From NCBI RefSeq assembly GCF_018228765.1, contig NZ_CP073695.1, positions 806,001-870,000 on the forward strand: DNA of 64,000 nucleotides, read 5' to 3'. This document shows, piece after piece, positions 42,031 through 50,496 of this stretch. A program made the position numbers and the translations under genes. Numbering within the stretch: the stretch's first letter is position 1; each line of letters starts with the position of its first letter. Under the pieces are notes generated by a model, which saw only the letters and a program-made list of their open reading frames with translations, was not told where the DNA came from and made no database searches. This DNA comes from Halorubrum ruber. GTDB taxonomy: Archaea; Halobacteriota; Halobacteria; Halobacteriales; Haloferacaceae.

Positions 42031-43197
42031 ATGGTTGAGCTTCTTCTTTTCGTCGGCATCGCGGTGGCAGCGTTCGTCGGATACAACATCGGCGGGGCGA
42101 CGACGGGGCCGGCGTTCGGACCGGCCGTCGGCGCGGACGTGATATCGAAGGCGGGCGCGGCGGCGCTGATGTCGGTGTTCTTCTTCGTCGGTGCGGGGAC
42201 GCTGGGCCAGCGCGTGGTGACGACGCTGGGCGAGGACCTCGTCACCGGCGCGAACGTGTTCACGCTGGAGACGAGCATCATCGTCCTCTTCTTCATCGGC
42301 GGCGCGCTGTTCGTCGGCAACTACGCCGGAGTCCCGGCGTCGACATCGATGACGGCGGTCGGCTCCATCGCCGGGCTGGGAATCGCGACGAACACCCTCG
42401 ACTGGGCGGTGATGGGCGAGATCGCGATCTGGTGGCTCGTCGCGCCGATCATCGGGTTCTGGGTGTCGGGCGTCGTCGGGCGCTACTTCTACTCGGCGAT
42501 CGACCGCTGGGTGGCGATCGAGAGCACCGACGGGGCGCTGTTCGAGTTCGACCGCTCCGGACTGATCCCGCGGCCGGTCCTCGGCCCGAACACGACGCGG
42601 CGCGAGCTGACGGGCGGAATCGTCGTCATCTCCATCGGCTGCCTGATGGCGTTCTCCTCCGGGACGTCGAACATCGCGAACGCCATCGCGCCGCTCGTCG
42701 CGCTCGACGGCGTGGAGATGACGCCGATGATCCTCCTCGGGAGCGCCGCGGTCGCGGTCGGCGCGTTCACCATCGCTCGGCGGACGCTCGACACGCTCGG
42801 CAACGACATCACCGACCTCCCGCTGACGGCCGCCATCGTCGTCGCGGTCGTCTCCTCGGGGATCGTCATCAGCCTCTCGGCGGTCGGCATCCCCGCCTCG
42901 TTCGTGATCATCGCGACGATGTCGATCGTCGGGCTGGGCTGGGGGCGCGCAACGCGCACGGTGACGGTGCGACAGGGGATCAAAGGCGAGAAGGAGCCGA
43001 CGGTCTCCGTCGGCGCGCTGACGGCCGACGAGATGCCGGAGATCGGCGAGGGGGACGCGAGCGACATCCCCTCGGCCTCAGACCTGTTCAACCCGGGCAC
43101 GAGCGCGCGCGTCGTGTTGATGCAGAACATCGTGCCGATCCTCTCGACCGTGGGCGCGCTGGTGACGTTCACCGCGCTCTTCGCGTTCGTCTGGTAG
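42031..43197 (+). CDS. Inorganic phosphate transporter, PiT family, 388 aa
   Basis: A low-affinity phosphate:cation symporter of ten or so membrane helices. The PiT half-motifs appear as FFFVGAGTLGQRVV...LVTGANVFTLETSI in the first half and SSGTSNIANAIAPLVAL in the second. The N-terminal GYNIGGATTGPAFGPAVG loop is also typical. ATG 42031 is used; an upstream ATG at 42010 adds seven residues. No phoU gene is adjacent. Confidence 0.88.
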   Translation: MVELLLFVGIAVAAFVGYNIGGATTGPAFGPAVGADVISKAGAAALMSVFFFVGAGTLGQRVVTTLGEDLVTGANVFTLETSIIVLFFIGGALFVGNYAGVPASTSMTAVGSIAGLGIATNTLDWAVMGEIAIWWLVAPIIGFWVSGVVGRYFYSAIDRWVAIESTDGALFEFDRSGLIPRPVLGPNTTRRELTGGIVVISIGCLMAFSSGTSNIANAIAPLVALDGVEMTPMILLGSAAVAVGAFTIARRTLDTLGNDITDLPLTAAIVVAVVSSGIVISLSAVGIPASFVIIATMSIVGLGWGRATRTVTVRQGIKGEKEPTVSVGALTADEMPEIGEGDASDIPSASDLFNPGTSARVVLMQNIVPILSTVGALVTFTALFAFVW

Positions 43198-43249
43198 GCG
43201 GTCTTCGGGGGTGCCGAGCGGCGCCCGCTACCTGCCGAACCGGCGCTCG

Positions 43250-43909
43250 CTACCTACCGAACCGGCGCTGTCGGTCCTGGAAGTCTAAGACCGCGCGGAG
43301 GTACTCGCGTCTGCGAAAGTCCCGCCAGTTCACGTCGGTGAAGTAGAGTTCGGCGTACACCGACTGCCAGATGGCGAAGTCGGAGAGCCGCTCGGCGCCG
43401 GTCTTGATGACTAAGTCGGGCTCTTCGGGGAACAGCAGCCGCTCCGCGACGTCGGTCTCGTCGATGGCCTCGGGCGTGATCTCGCCGGCCGCGACGTCGC
43501 TCGCGAGCTCGCGGACCGCGCCGGCGAACTCTGCCTTGCCGCCGAGGCCGACCAGAATCCGGACCGGGGCGTCGGCGTCAGCGGCAGTGCCCGCCTCCGT
43601 CGCCGCGTCCGGGCTCCCCTGCTCCGGCCCCCCGTCGACTTCCGGACCGCGGACCACGGTCTCCGTCGGTGTGTCGAGCCGCCGTAACTCACGAACGAGC
43701 GTCGGGGCGACCGCGCGGTCGAGGACGGAGACGGAGACGGTGACGCGCTCCGCGCCGTACTCGAACGCCCAGCCGATCGCCGACGAGAGCGTGTCGAACG
43801 CGCCGTCGGCGAGGAGGTCGCGCTCGGTGACCACCAAGGCGACGTGTGCCGGGGGCTCGGCGTCGTGGAGGCGGTGGCGCGTCGCGAGGTAGGCGTCGTA
43901 GAGACCCAC
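43250..43909 (-). CDS. Undecaprenyl diphosphate synthase-like protein with degenerate N-terminus, 219 aa
   Basis: The C-terminal half is a clear cis-prenyltransferase: DLVIKTGAERLSDFAIWQSVYAELYFTDVNWRDF, the substrate-binding region of UppS. In the N-terminal half the usual catalytic HxxxxMDGNxRW is replaced by HVALVVTERDLLADG, so the essential Asp and the Asn-Arg are missing. An acidic insert separates the halves. It may be an inactive partner subunit, as eukaryotic NgBR is for dehydrodolichyl synthase. Upstream of the membrane protein and secF/secD cluster. Confidence 0.8.
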   Translation of the reverse strand: MGLYDAYLATRHRLHDAEPPAHVALVVTERDLLADGAFDTLSSAIGWAFEYGAERVTVSVSVLDRAVAPTLVRELRRLDTPTETVVRGPEVDGGPEQGSPDAATEAGTAADADAPVRILVGLGGKAEFAGAVRELASDVAAGEITPEAIDETDVAERLLFPEEPDLVIKTGAERLSDFAIWQSVYAELYFTDVNWRDFRRREYLRAVLDFQDRQRRFGR

Positions 43910-43988
43910 GTAGGGAGGATCCGGTCGCGCCTATAAATGGCTTCCCGCCGACGAGGGATTTAATCCGCCGACGCGCCTACCGCGTGTA

Positions 43989-44531
43989 ATGGCAGAGAGT
44001 TACCGCGGGGTGTTCGGCGCGATCCCCTACGCGTTCCGCGCGACCGAGTCGCTGACGATGCGCGCGTACGCCGCGCTCGGCGCGCTGGCGGCCGCGTTCG
44101 TCGCGCTCATCGTCACGCTCGCCCTCGTCGTCTGGATGGGCGAGACCGTCTCAGCGCAGGGGGGGACGTTCCTCTTCTCGCGGTCGCTGTTCGTGGTCGC
44201 CGGGCTCGGCGCCGTCGGCCCGCTGCTCGCGCCGATCCTGTTCGTCGCCCGCCGCCACCGCCGCGGCGACCGCGTCGCGGACACGTACGACCGGTGGATG
44301 GGGGTCGCCGGCTTCCTGTTCCTGCTCTCCCTATACCTCGGGATGGTCATCTCGGCGCCCGAAGGCCTCCGGGACCCGACCGACTCCGCCGTGATCGGGG
44401 CGCTGTACGCGCTTCCGCAGTTAGCCGGGTTCGTCCCGCCCGTCGCGGCCGCGCTCGCCGTCTTCGCGACGCACTTCCGGCTCCGCGGCGGGTCGGACGA
44501 CGACGCGGACGTCAACGACGTGGCGACGTAG
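43989..44531 (+). CDS. Four-helix membrane protein, 180 aa
   Basis: Four membrane segments are visible: about 28-50, 64-86, 104-124 and 140-164. A basic loop with RRHRRGDRVADTYDRWMG lies between helices two and three. The Asp-rich tail is cytoplasmic. The family is not recognised by name. It lies between the UppS-like gene and the DUF5812-secF-secD cluster, an order I remember from other haloarchaea. Confidence 0.75.
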   Translation: MAESYRGVFGAIPYAFRATESLTMRAYAALGALAAAFVALIVTLALVVWMGETVSAQGGTFLFSRSLFVVAGLGAVGPLLAPILFVARRHRRGDRVADTYDRWMGVAGFLFLLSLYLGMVISAPEGLRDPTDSAVIGALYALPQLAGFVPPVAAALAVFATHFRLRGGSDDDADVNDVAT

Positions 44532-44591
44532 ACGCGAGTCACCGCCGACGGCTCGAAAGCCGGAAGTCGGCCGAGCGACTACCCGGACGCA

Positions 44592-45062
44592 ATGACCGAC
44601 GAGAAGGAGAGCACGTTCCTCGTCACGCACGTCGAGAGCGACTCGGCCGTGCTGAAGGACGTCCACGACGGGCAGGTGCACACGCTGAGCTCGAACCCCG
44701 GTCTCGACGTCGACGACGCCGTCGAGGCGACCGTCGCCCCCGATCCGCCGATGGAGGTCACCTATCAGGTGATCGAGGTCGCGGAGCGCCGGTCGCTGTC
44801 GATCGAGGAGAGCCCGGAGCCGCCGACCGTCCACGAGCGCGAGCTCGCCGCGGAGACCGAGACGGGAGAGCTCTCCCGAGAGGAGCGCGCGGGCGTCGGC
44901 GAAGTCCACGTGTTGACGCCGCCGGAGTCGGAGACGGAAGCGGCGGTCGCCGACGTGATAGACGATCGCGAGGGGACGCTCTCGCGTGCGGCCCGGCTCG
45001 GCGTGAACCGCGTCGAGGTCCGGTCGGAGCCGGGCGTCGTCGCCGTGCGGTACCTTCCGTAG
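44592..45062 (+). CDS. DUF5812 family protein, 156 aa
   Basis: Motifs MTDEKESTFLVTHVESDSAVLKDVHDGQVHTLSSNPGLDVDDAVEATVAPDPPMEV and EVRSEPGVVAVRYLP match a haloarchaeal family of unknown function that I remember as DUF5812. It is normally found directly before secF, as here. A small beta-rich domain is followed by a helical part. Role in secretion is suggested only by neighbourhood. Confidence 0.8.
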   Translation: MTDEKESTFLVTHVESDSAVLKDVHDGQVHTLSSNPGLDVDDAVEATVAPDPPMEVTYQVIEVAERRSLSIEESPEPPTVHERELAAETETGELSREERAGVGEVHVLTPPESETEAAVADVIDDREGTLSRAARLGVNRVEVRSEPGVVAVRYLP

Positions 45063-45142
45063 CGCGGCCGACCGGAGCGCCGTCGTCGCCGTACCCTCGG
45101 AGATAAGAAGGCTTATTCGCGCCCGCGGAGGAAGCGGTATTT

Positions 45143-46027
45143 ATGGTAGCGATCGAGGTGCCGGAGGTCAACTACACCGACTACTCGAACCGGCAGCTCG
45201 CGGCGGTGCCGCTCGCGTTCCTGGTCCTCGCGCTGGCGATCATCGGCGGCTGGTTCGTGGCCACCGGTGCGCCGGCGAACCTCGGACTGGAGTTCACCGG
45301 CGGCGTCGAGCTGCGAGTCGCGGACGAGGCGAACGGCGACGTCGAACAGCAGATTCAGACGGCCTTCGACCGCCAGCCCGACTCGGTCCGGACGATCCCG
45401 GGCGACGACGTCGTCGTCGTCACGTTCCAGGCGGCCGAAGACGACCCGGAGGGACTCGCGAACGACCTCCAAGACCAGGCGGAGGCGGCGGGGTTAACCA
45501 CGACCGCCGTCGATCAGGTGTCGCCGAGCTTCGCGAGCGACACCGCGCGGACCGCGCTGTTCGGCGTGGCCCTCGCGTTCCTCGGGATGAGCGTGCTCGT
45601 GTTCGCGCTGTTCCGGACGTTCGTCCCCTCGCTCGCGGTCGTCGCGTCCGCGTTCTCCGACCTCGTGATACCGGTCGCGGCGATGAACCTCCTCGGCATC
45701 GAGATGACGCTCGGAACGATCGCGGCGCTTTTGATGATCATCGGCTACAGCGTCGACTCGGACATCCTGTTGAACGACTCCGTGCTGCGCCGGACCGGCG
45801 AGTTCTACGAGTCGGTCAGCCGCGCGATGCGGACCGGGGTGACGATGACGCTCACCTCCATCGCCGCGATGGTCGTGATGGCGGTCGTCGCCTCGGTGTT
45901 CGGCGTCGGACTGCTCCGTGACATCGGGATCATCCTCTCGGTCGGGCTCTGTGCCGACCTGATGAACACGTACCTTCTGAACGTCTCGCTGCTTCGCTGG
46001 TACAAGTTCGAGGGGGTGGCGCGATAA
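45143..46027 (+). CDS. secF: Protein-export membrane protein SecF, 294 aa
   Basis: SecF with SecD uses the proton or sodium gradient to pull proteins out of the Sec channel. One helix precedes the short P1-like domain, which has the hallmark LEFTGGVEL (about 49-57). Then come five helices with ALFRTFVPSLAVVASAFSDL and MIIGYSVDSDILLNDSVLRR. The gene order secF-secD, reversed relative to bacteria, is the archaeal one. A GGAGG ribosome-binding site lies 12 bases before the ATG. Confidence 0.97.
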   Translation: MVAIEVPEVNYTDYSNRQLAAVPLAFLVLALAIIGGWFVATGAPANLGLEFTGGVELRVADEANGDVEQQIQTAFDRQPDSVRTIPGDDVVVVTFQAAEDDPEGLANDLQDQAEAAGLTTTAVDQVSPSFASDTARTALFGVALAFLGMSVLVFALFRTFVPSLAVVASAFSDLVIPVAAMNLLGIEMTLGTIAALLMIIGYSVDSDILLNDSVLRRTGEFYESVSRAMRTGVTMTLTSIAAMVVMAVVASVFGVGLLRDIGIILSVGLCADLMNTYLLNVSLLRWYKFEGVAR

Positions 46028-47619
46028 TGCTCGAACCGATCAAGGAAAACTGGCGGATCCTGCTGCTTGTCGTCGTCGTGCTCGGGTCGACGGTGGCGCT
46101 GTTCGGCCCCGGATTCGGCCCGGAGCCGGCGCCCGGCGAGAACGCGAGCGAGGCCAAACAGGGGATCACGAACCTCCAGTACGGGCTCGACCTCGCGGGC
46201 GGGACGCGCGTCCGAGCGCCGCTCTCGGGGTACACCGCCACCGACGTGGCGCTCGGAGGTGAGAGTCCCGAGGCGGTCGCGGAGGCGGTCGCGGCCGAGC
46301 TGGACAACGCCTCGACGCGGGATGTCGGCGTCGTCCCCGACGAGAGCGCGGTGGAGGTCACGGAGCCGTCCGTGACCGAGTCCCAGTTCCGGGCGGCGAT
46401 GGACGCCGCCGGCTACGAGTACGGCGGGATCCGCTCGGGCGTCACTCAGGAGACCCGAGACGCGACGATGGAGATCATCCAAGGGAAGATCAACGAGGCG
46501 GGCCTCTCCGGCGGGAGCGTCCAGCAGGTCCAGTCGATCACCGGCGAGTACTTCATCCTCGTCGAGGTGCCGGGACAGGGCCGGCAGGAAGTGATCGACC
46601 TCCTCGAGGACCGCGGGACCGTCCGGATCGACATCGCGTACCCCGACGGGAACGGCACCGCGGTTCAGGAGGGGGCGCTGATCCAAGACGACTTCGAGGA
46701 GATCGGGACCGCGACACAGAGCGACCGCGGCACCGGCGCGTACGTCCCCGTCACGGTGCGTAACACCGCCGAAAGCGGCCAGTCGCCGGCACACGCCTTC
46801 CAAGACGCCGTGGCGCAGCGCGGCTTCGCCGACGCGTACCAATCCCAGGCGGACCGATGCGGGTACAACTCGGAGACCGGGGAACTCGAGAACTCGAACC
46901 CGTGTCTCCTGCTCGTCGTCGACGGGGAGGTCGTCAACTCCTTCGGGATGGACCCCGGCCTCGCCGGCAGCATGGCGGCCGGCTCGTGGGCCGACACGGG
47001 GAACTTCCGTCTCACGACCGGCGAGTTCACCGAGGCGCAGACCATCTCGCTGAACCTCCGCGCCGGCGCGCTCCCGGCCGACCTCGACATCAGCGGCGAG
47101 GGGACCTCCTCGTCCATCTCGGCCTCGCAGGGTGAGAACTTCCGGACCTACTCGCTCATCATCGGCGTGCTCTCGGTGTTCGCCGTCGCCGGGATGGTGT
47201 TCCTCCGCTACCGGGAACCGCGCGTCGCCCTGCCGATGATCGTCACCGCGCTGGCGGAGGTGTACGCCCTGCTCGGGTTCGCGGCGCTGCTCGGCTACCC
47301 GCTGGAGCTCGCGGTGATCGCGGGCTTCATCGCGGTCGTCGGGACCGGGGTCGACGACCTCGTCATCATCGCCGACCAGGTGATGAGCGAGGGCGACGTG
47401 AGCTCCCGGACGGTGTTCAACTCGCGGTTCCGGCAGGCGTTCTGGGTCATCGGCGCGGCCGCGGCCACGACCATCATCGCGATGTCGCCGCTGATGGTGC
47501 TGTCGCTCGGCGACCTCTCCGGGTTCGCCATCTTCACCGTCCTCGGCGTGCTGATCGGCGTGCTGATCACCCGCCCCGCCTACGGCGACATCCTGCGCCG
47601 CCTGCTGACGGTCAGGTGA
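46027..47619 (+). CDS. secD: Protein-export membrane protein SecD, 530 aa
   Basis: The partner of SecF. Motif YGLDLAGGTRV (about 54-64) is the SecD P1-domain signature. A large extracellular region follows, then six C-terminal helices with FIAVVGTGVDDLVIIADQVM, where Asp residues in helix 4 serve ion movement. The ATG overlaps the secF stop by one base, indicating coupled translation. Confidence 0.97.
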   Translation: MLEPIKENWRILLLVVVVLGSTVALFGPGFGPEPAPGENASEAKQGITNLQYGLDLAGGTRVRAPLSGYTATDVALGGESPEAVAEAVAAELDNASTRDVGVVPDESAVEVTEPSVTESQFRAAMDAAGYEYGGIRSGVTQETRDATMEIIQGKINEAGLSGGSVQQVQSITGEYFILVEVPGQGRQEVIDLLEDRGTVRIDIAYPDGNGTAVQEGALIQDDFEEIGTATQSDRGTGAYVPVTVRNTAESGQSPAHAFQDAVAQRGFADAYQSQADRCGYNSETGELENSNPCLLLVVDGEVVNSFGMDPGLAGSMAAGSWADTGNFRLTTGEFTEAQTISLNLRAGALPADLDISGEGTSSSISASQGENFRTYSLIIGVLSVFAVAGMVFLRYREPRVALPMIVTALAEVYALLGFAALLGYPLELAVIAGFIAVVGTGVDDLVIIADQVMSEGDVSSRTVFNSRFRQAFWVIGAAAATTIIAMSPLMVLSLGDLSGFAIFTVLGVLIGVLITRPAYGDILRRLLTVR

Positions 47620-47796
47620 CCCGGCTCTGACCCCGCGGTCGCCTGTTCCCCGGCCATATGTGACGCTCGATCAGTTGTCTCGCGTCCGGCGCGCTCTTTT
47701 TCTCGTTCGTGATCCCGATAGGGGCGGCACTAGGGCTCTATCAGAAAACGGCAGATGATCCGACAAACTATTAGTTTAGACCAGTCAAAAAAGTCT

Positions 47797-48501
47797 ATGC
47801 CCACCGACGCCGTCGAAGATTATCTCAAGGCGATCTATCGGATCGAGTCGCGGGCGGGGCCGCCCGTCTCGACCTCGCAGGTCGCGGAGGCGCTCGACAA
47901 GACCCCCGCGACCGTGACGAGCATGGTGGAGACGCTCTCCGACCGGGGGCTGCTCTCCCGCGAGAAGTACACAGGCGTCGAACTCACCCCCGCCGGGGAG
48001 GTCGCCGCGCTGGAGGTCGTGCGCCGGCACCGCCTCATCGAGGCGTTCCTCGCCGAGCAGCTGGACTACGAGGCGACCGAGGTGCACGACGAGGCCGACG
48101 CGCTCGAACACCACGTCAGCGAGGAGTTCACGCGACGCGTCGAGCGGGTCCTCGACTACCCCGCGGCCGACCCGCACGGCGACCCCATTCCCCCGGCGGA
48201 CCTGTCGACGCCGGAGGACGCCGGGACCGCGCTCGTCGCAGCCTTGGCGCCCGGCGAACGGGGAACCGTCGCCCGCATCAGCGACCGCGACCCCGACGTG
48301 TTGGAGTTCCTCGTCGACGCGGGGATCACCCCGGGAACGACCGTCGAGGTCGTCGACGTGGCCTCGTTCGGGCTCGTCACCGTCCGGACGAGCGACGGGG
48401 ACGAACACGGGCTGCCCGAGGCGGTCGCGGACCGCGTGTACGTCCGCCGCGCCGCGGAGTCGAGCGCCGCCGGAGACGGCCAGGAGGCAAGCGACGCATG
48501 A
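47797..48501 (+). CDS. Metal-dependent transcriptional regulator, DtxR/MntR family, 234 aa
   Basis: The winged helix MPTDAVEDYLKAIYRIESRAGPPVSTSQVAEALDKTPATVTSMVETLSDRGLLSRE is followed by the dimerisation/metal domain (RRHRLIEAFLAEQLDY...EADALEHHVSEEF). An FeoA/SH3-like domain ends it (PGERGTVARISDRDP...GITPGTTVEVVDV). It probably senses Mn(II) or Fe(II). ATG 47797 is preferred because the box CTATTAGTTTAG lies about 25 bases upstream; an ATG 42 bases upstream lies before that box. Translationally coupled (ATGA) to the GDT1-type transporter, which suggests control of metal export. Confidence 0.88.
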   Translation: MPTDAVEDYLKAIYRIESRAGPPVSTSQVAEALDKTPATVTSMVETLSDRGLLSREKYTGVELTPAGEVAALEVVRRHRLIEAFLAEQLDYEATEVHDEADALEHHVSEEFTRRVERVLDYPAADPHGDPIPPADLSTPEDAGTALVAALAPGERGTVARISDRDPDVLEFLVDAGITPGTTVEVVDVASFGLVTVRTSDGDEHGLPEAVADRVYVRRAAESSAAGDGQEASDA

Positions 48502-49199
48502 CCGGCTACGTCGAAATCCTCGTCGTCGCGTTCGCCGCCCAGCTCGCGGTGCTCCCGGGCGAGAAGGTACAGCTGATGATCGCCGGGCTCGCGACGAAGT
48601 ACGACCCGAAGATCGTCGTCGCCGCCGCGGGGTCCGCGTTCGCCGGGTGGACCGCCGTCGAGATCGCGTTCGGTCAGGCCCTCCAGTCGGCGCTCCCGCC
48701 GCTCGTGCTCAACGCCGTGACGGCGGTCCTGTTCTTCGTCTTCGCGGTGCTTCTGTACCGCTCCGCCCCGCCCCGCGGGACGAGCCCCGAGGCGGAGCGC
48801 ACGGACGGCGGGATGGCCGCGTTCGACGACCTCTCGCTGCCGGGGCGGCTCGATCGGTACTCGGGGTCGCTCGGCGGCTTCCTGCCGATCTTCGCGCTCA
48901 CCGCGACCGGCGAGTTCGGCGACAAGACCCAGCTGGTCACGATCGGCTTAGCGGTCCAGTACGGGGCGACCTCCGCCATCTGGTTCGGCGAGATGCTCGC
49001 GATCATCCCGGTGAGCCTCGCGAACGCGTACTTTTTCCACAAGTTCGCCGGGCGGGTCGACATGCGCCTCGCTCACCTCGGCTCCGCGCTGCTGTTCGCC
49101 TTCTTCGGCGCGGACACCGTGTTGGCGATCGCGACCGGCTTCTCGGTGTGGGAGGCGTTCGTCGGGGCGGTCGGCGGGCTCGTCGCAGGACTGTTCTGA
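48498..49199 (+). CDS. GDT1/UPF0016 family transporter (TMEM165-like), 233 aa
   Basis: Six membrane helices in two repeats. The second repeat has the conserved TGEFGDKTQL motif of the E-x-G-D-(K/R)-T type. In the first repeat the equivalent reads LPGEKVQL, so the acidic residue is displaced. The family moves Mn(II) or Ca(II); some bacterial members export manganese. The start overlaps the MntR-type regulator gene, supporting a metal-export role (inference). Confidence 0.85.
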   Translation: MTGYVEILVVAFAAQLAVLPGEKVQLMIAGLATKYDPKIVVAAAGSAFAGWTAVEIAFGQALQSALPPLVLNAVTAVLFFVFAVLLYRSAPPRGTSPEAERTDGGMAAFDDLSLPGRLDRYSGSLGGFLPIFALTATGEFGDKTQLVTIGLAVQYGATSAIWFGEMLAIIPVSLANAYFFHKFAGRVDMRLAHLGSALLFAFFGADTVLAIATGFSVWEAFVGAVGGLVAGLF

Positions 49200-49230
49200 G
49201 GGCGACCCTCCGTCGCCCTTTCGAATCGGC

Positions 49231-49938
49231 TCAGAACTCGTCGAGCGCGGACTGCTCGGCGGCCGCGAGAACGTCGTCGCAGGTCGCCCACGAACGGCGG
49301 GCGCAGTCGGGGAGGTCGCCCGTCTCGGCGACGTACTCGCGCAGGAACGACCGGGTCGCGGGGTCGCTCGGGTAGCCGCTCCCGAGGTCGTCGTACTCGG
49401 GGTACTCAGCGTTTATCGCAGCCATTCGCCGGTCGCGGCTCACCTTGGCGACGACGCTCGCAGCGCCCACGACTGGATCGTCTTCGTCGGCGCCGTGGGC
49501 GGCCGTCACGTCGACCGCCGGGAGCGGTCCCCCGTCTGGGGGGTCGCTCTCGCCGTCGCCCTCGACGAACTCGCTGAGGCGCCGCGCGAACCGCTCCTCG
49601 CTGGTGTCGCCCGCGTCGGCGACGACGCGGACCGGTTCGGCGACGTCCGCGGGGAGGTCCGCGAGCGCGTCGCGGACCGCCCGCGCCTGCCCCCGAACGG
49701 TGAGCGTGTTCATGTCGGTGTCCGGGCGGTCGATCTCGGCGGGCTCGACGCGGGCGACGCCGACGGCGACGTCGGGGTCGCTCCTGAGGGCCGCGGCCAT
49801 CTCCTCGCGCCGAGCCGGCGCGATCCGCTTCGAGTCGCCGACGTCGGCCGGCAGGCTCGCCGGGTCGGCGATCACCGCGGCCGCGACCATCGGGCCGAGC
49901 GCGGGCCCCTTGCCGGCTTCGTCGACGCCGAGGTACAC
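49231..49938 (-). CDS. rnhB: Ribonuclease HII, 235 aa
   Basis: It removes ribonucleotides and RNA primers from DNA. The active-site motif GVDEAGKGPALGP (residues about 4-16) supplies the first Asp and Glu, and VVADAGDTSEERF supplies a third acidic residue. Then VTAAHGADEDDPVVGAASVVAKVSRDR follows. Length is typical for archaeal RNase HII. It is followed at distance by rps8e upstream on the same strand. Confidence 0.95.
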   Translation of the reverse strand: MYLGVDEAGKGPALGPMVAAAVIADPASLPADVGDSKRIAPARREEMAAALRSDPDVAVGVARVEPAEIDRPDTDMNTLTVRGQARAVRDALADLPADVAEPVRVVADAGDTSEERFARRLSEFVEGDGESDPPDGGPLPAVDVTAAHGADEDDPVVGAASVVAKVSRDRRMAAINAEYPEYDDLGSGYPSDPATRSFLREYVAETGDLPDCARRSWATCDDVLAAAEQSALDEF

Positions 49939-49986
49939 GCGTGGCTGGTGGACGTGCGAGGGGAAATACCTTCAGAAAGGTCGCGC

Positions 49987-50358
49987 TTAGTCGAGCAGGA
50001 CCGCGCTGACCTGGCCGGTCTGGCCGGGGCGGGAGGTGACGCGCGCGCGGCCGGCGGACGTCTCGATGATGGCGCCCTTGGTGACGATGTTCCGGCGGGC
50101 GTAGTTGACGTTCGCGGGGTTGTCGACGACGTTCTCGATCTCGGCCTCGCTGACCTCGCCGTCGTCGGCGACCTGCGCGACGTTCGTCGAGAGCGCGCGG
50201 ACCTTCTTGTCCGTGCCGCGGGCGTCGATGTACTGGAGTCGCGTCTCGCCGACCGTGGTCTCGGCGGGCTCGCGGCCGAGCTGGTGGCGCTTCTTGTTCG
50301 AGGCGTGCTTGAGTCGGCCGCCGGTCCGCTTGCGCGCGGAGCGTCCCTGGTCTTTCAT
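49987..50358 (-). CDS. rps8e: 30S ribosomal protein S8e, 123 aa
   Basis: The N-terminus MKDQGRSARKRTGGRLKHASNKKRHQLGREPAETTVGE, followed by the core VRALSTNVAQVADDGEVSEAEIENVVDNPANVNYARRNIVTKGAIIETSAGRARVTSRPGQTGQVSAVL, is diagnostic of archaeal S8e. Full length. About 48 bases separate it from the downstream rnhB gene, possibly one transcription unit. Confidence 0.97.
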   Translation of the reverse strand: MKDQGRSARKRTGGRLKHASNKKRHQLGREPAETTVGETRLQYIDARGTDKKVRALSTNVAQVADDGEVSEAEIENVVDNPANVNYARRNIVTKGAIIETSAGRARVTSRPGQTGQVSAVLLD

Positions 50359-50496
50359 ACGGGTACGAACAGCCAGCGAATACTTGAAGCGTTCGACTCG
50401 TCCCGGCGGGATCGGCGGTGCGAGCGGGATCAGCGCCGCGACCCGGACCGGCGGCGCGGGCCGAATTCGTAGAGCGAATCCGCAGAGCGAACCCGC

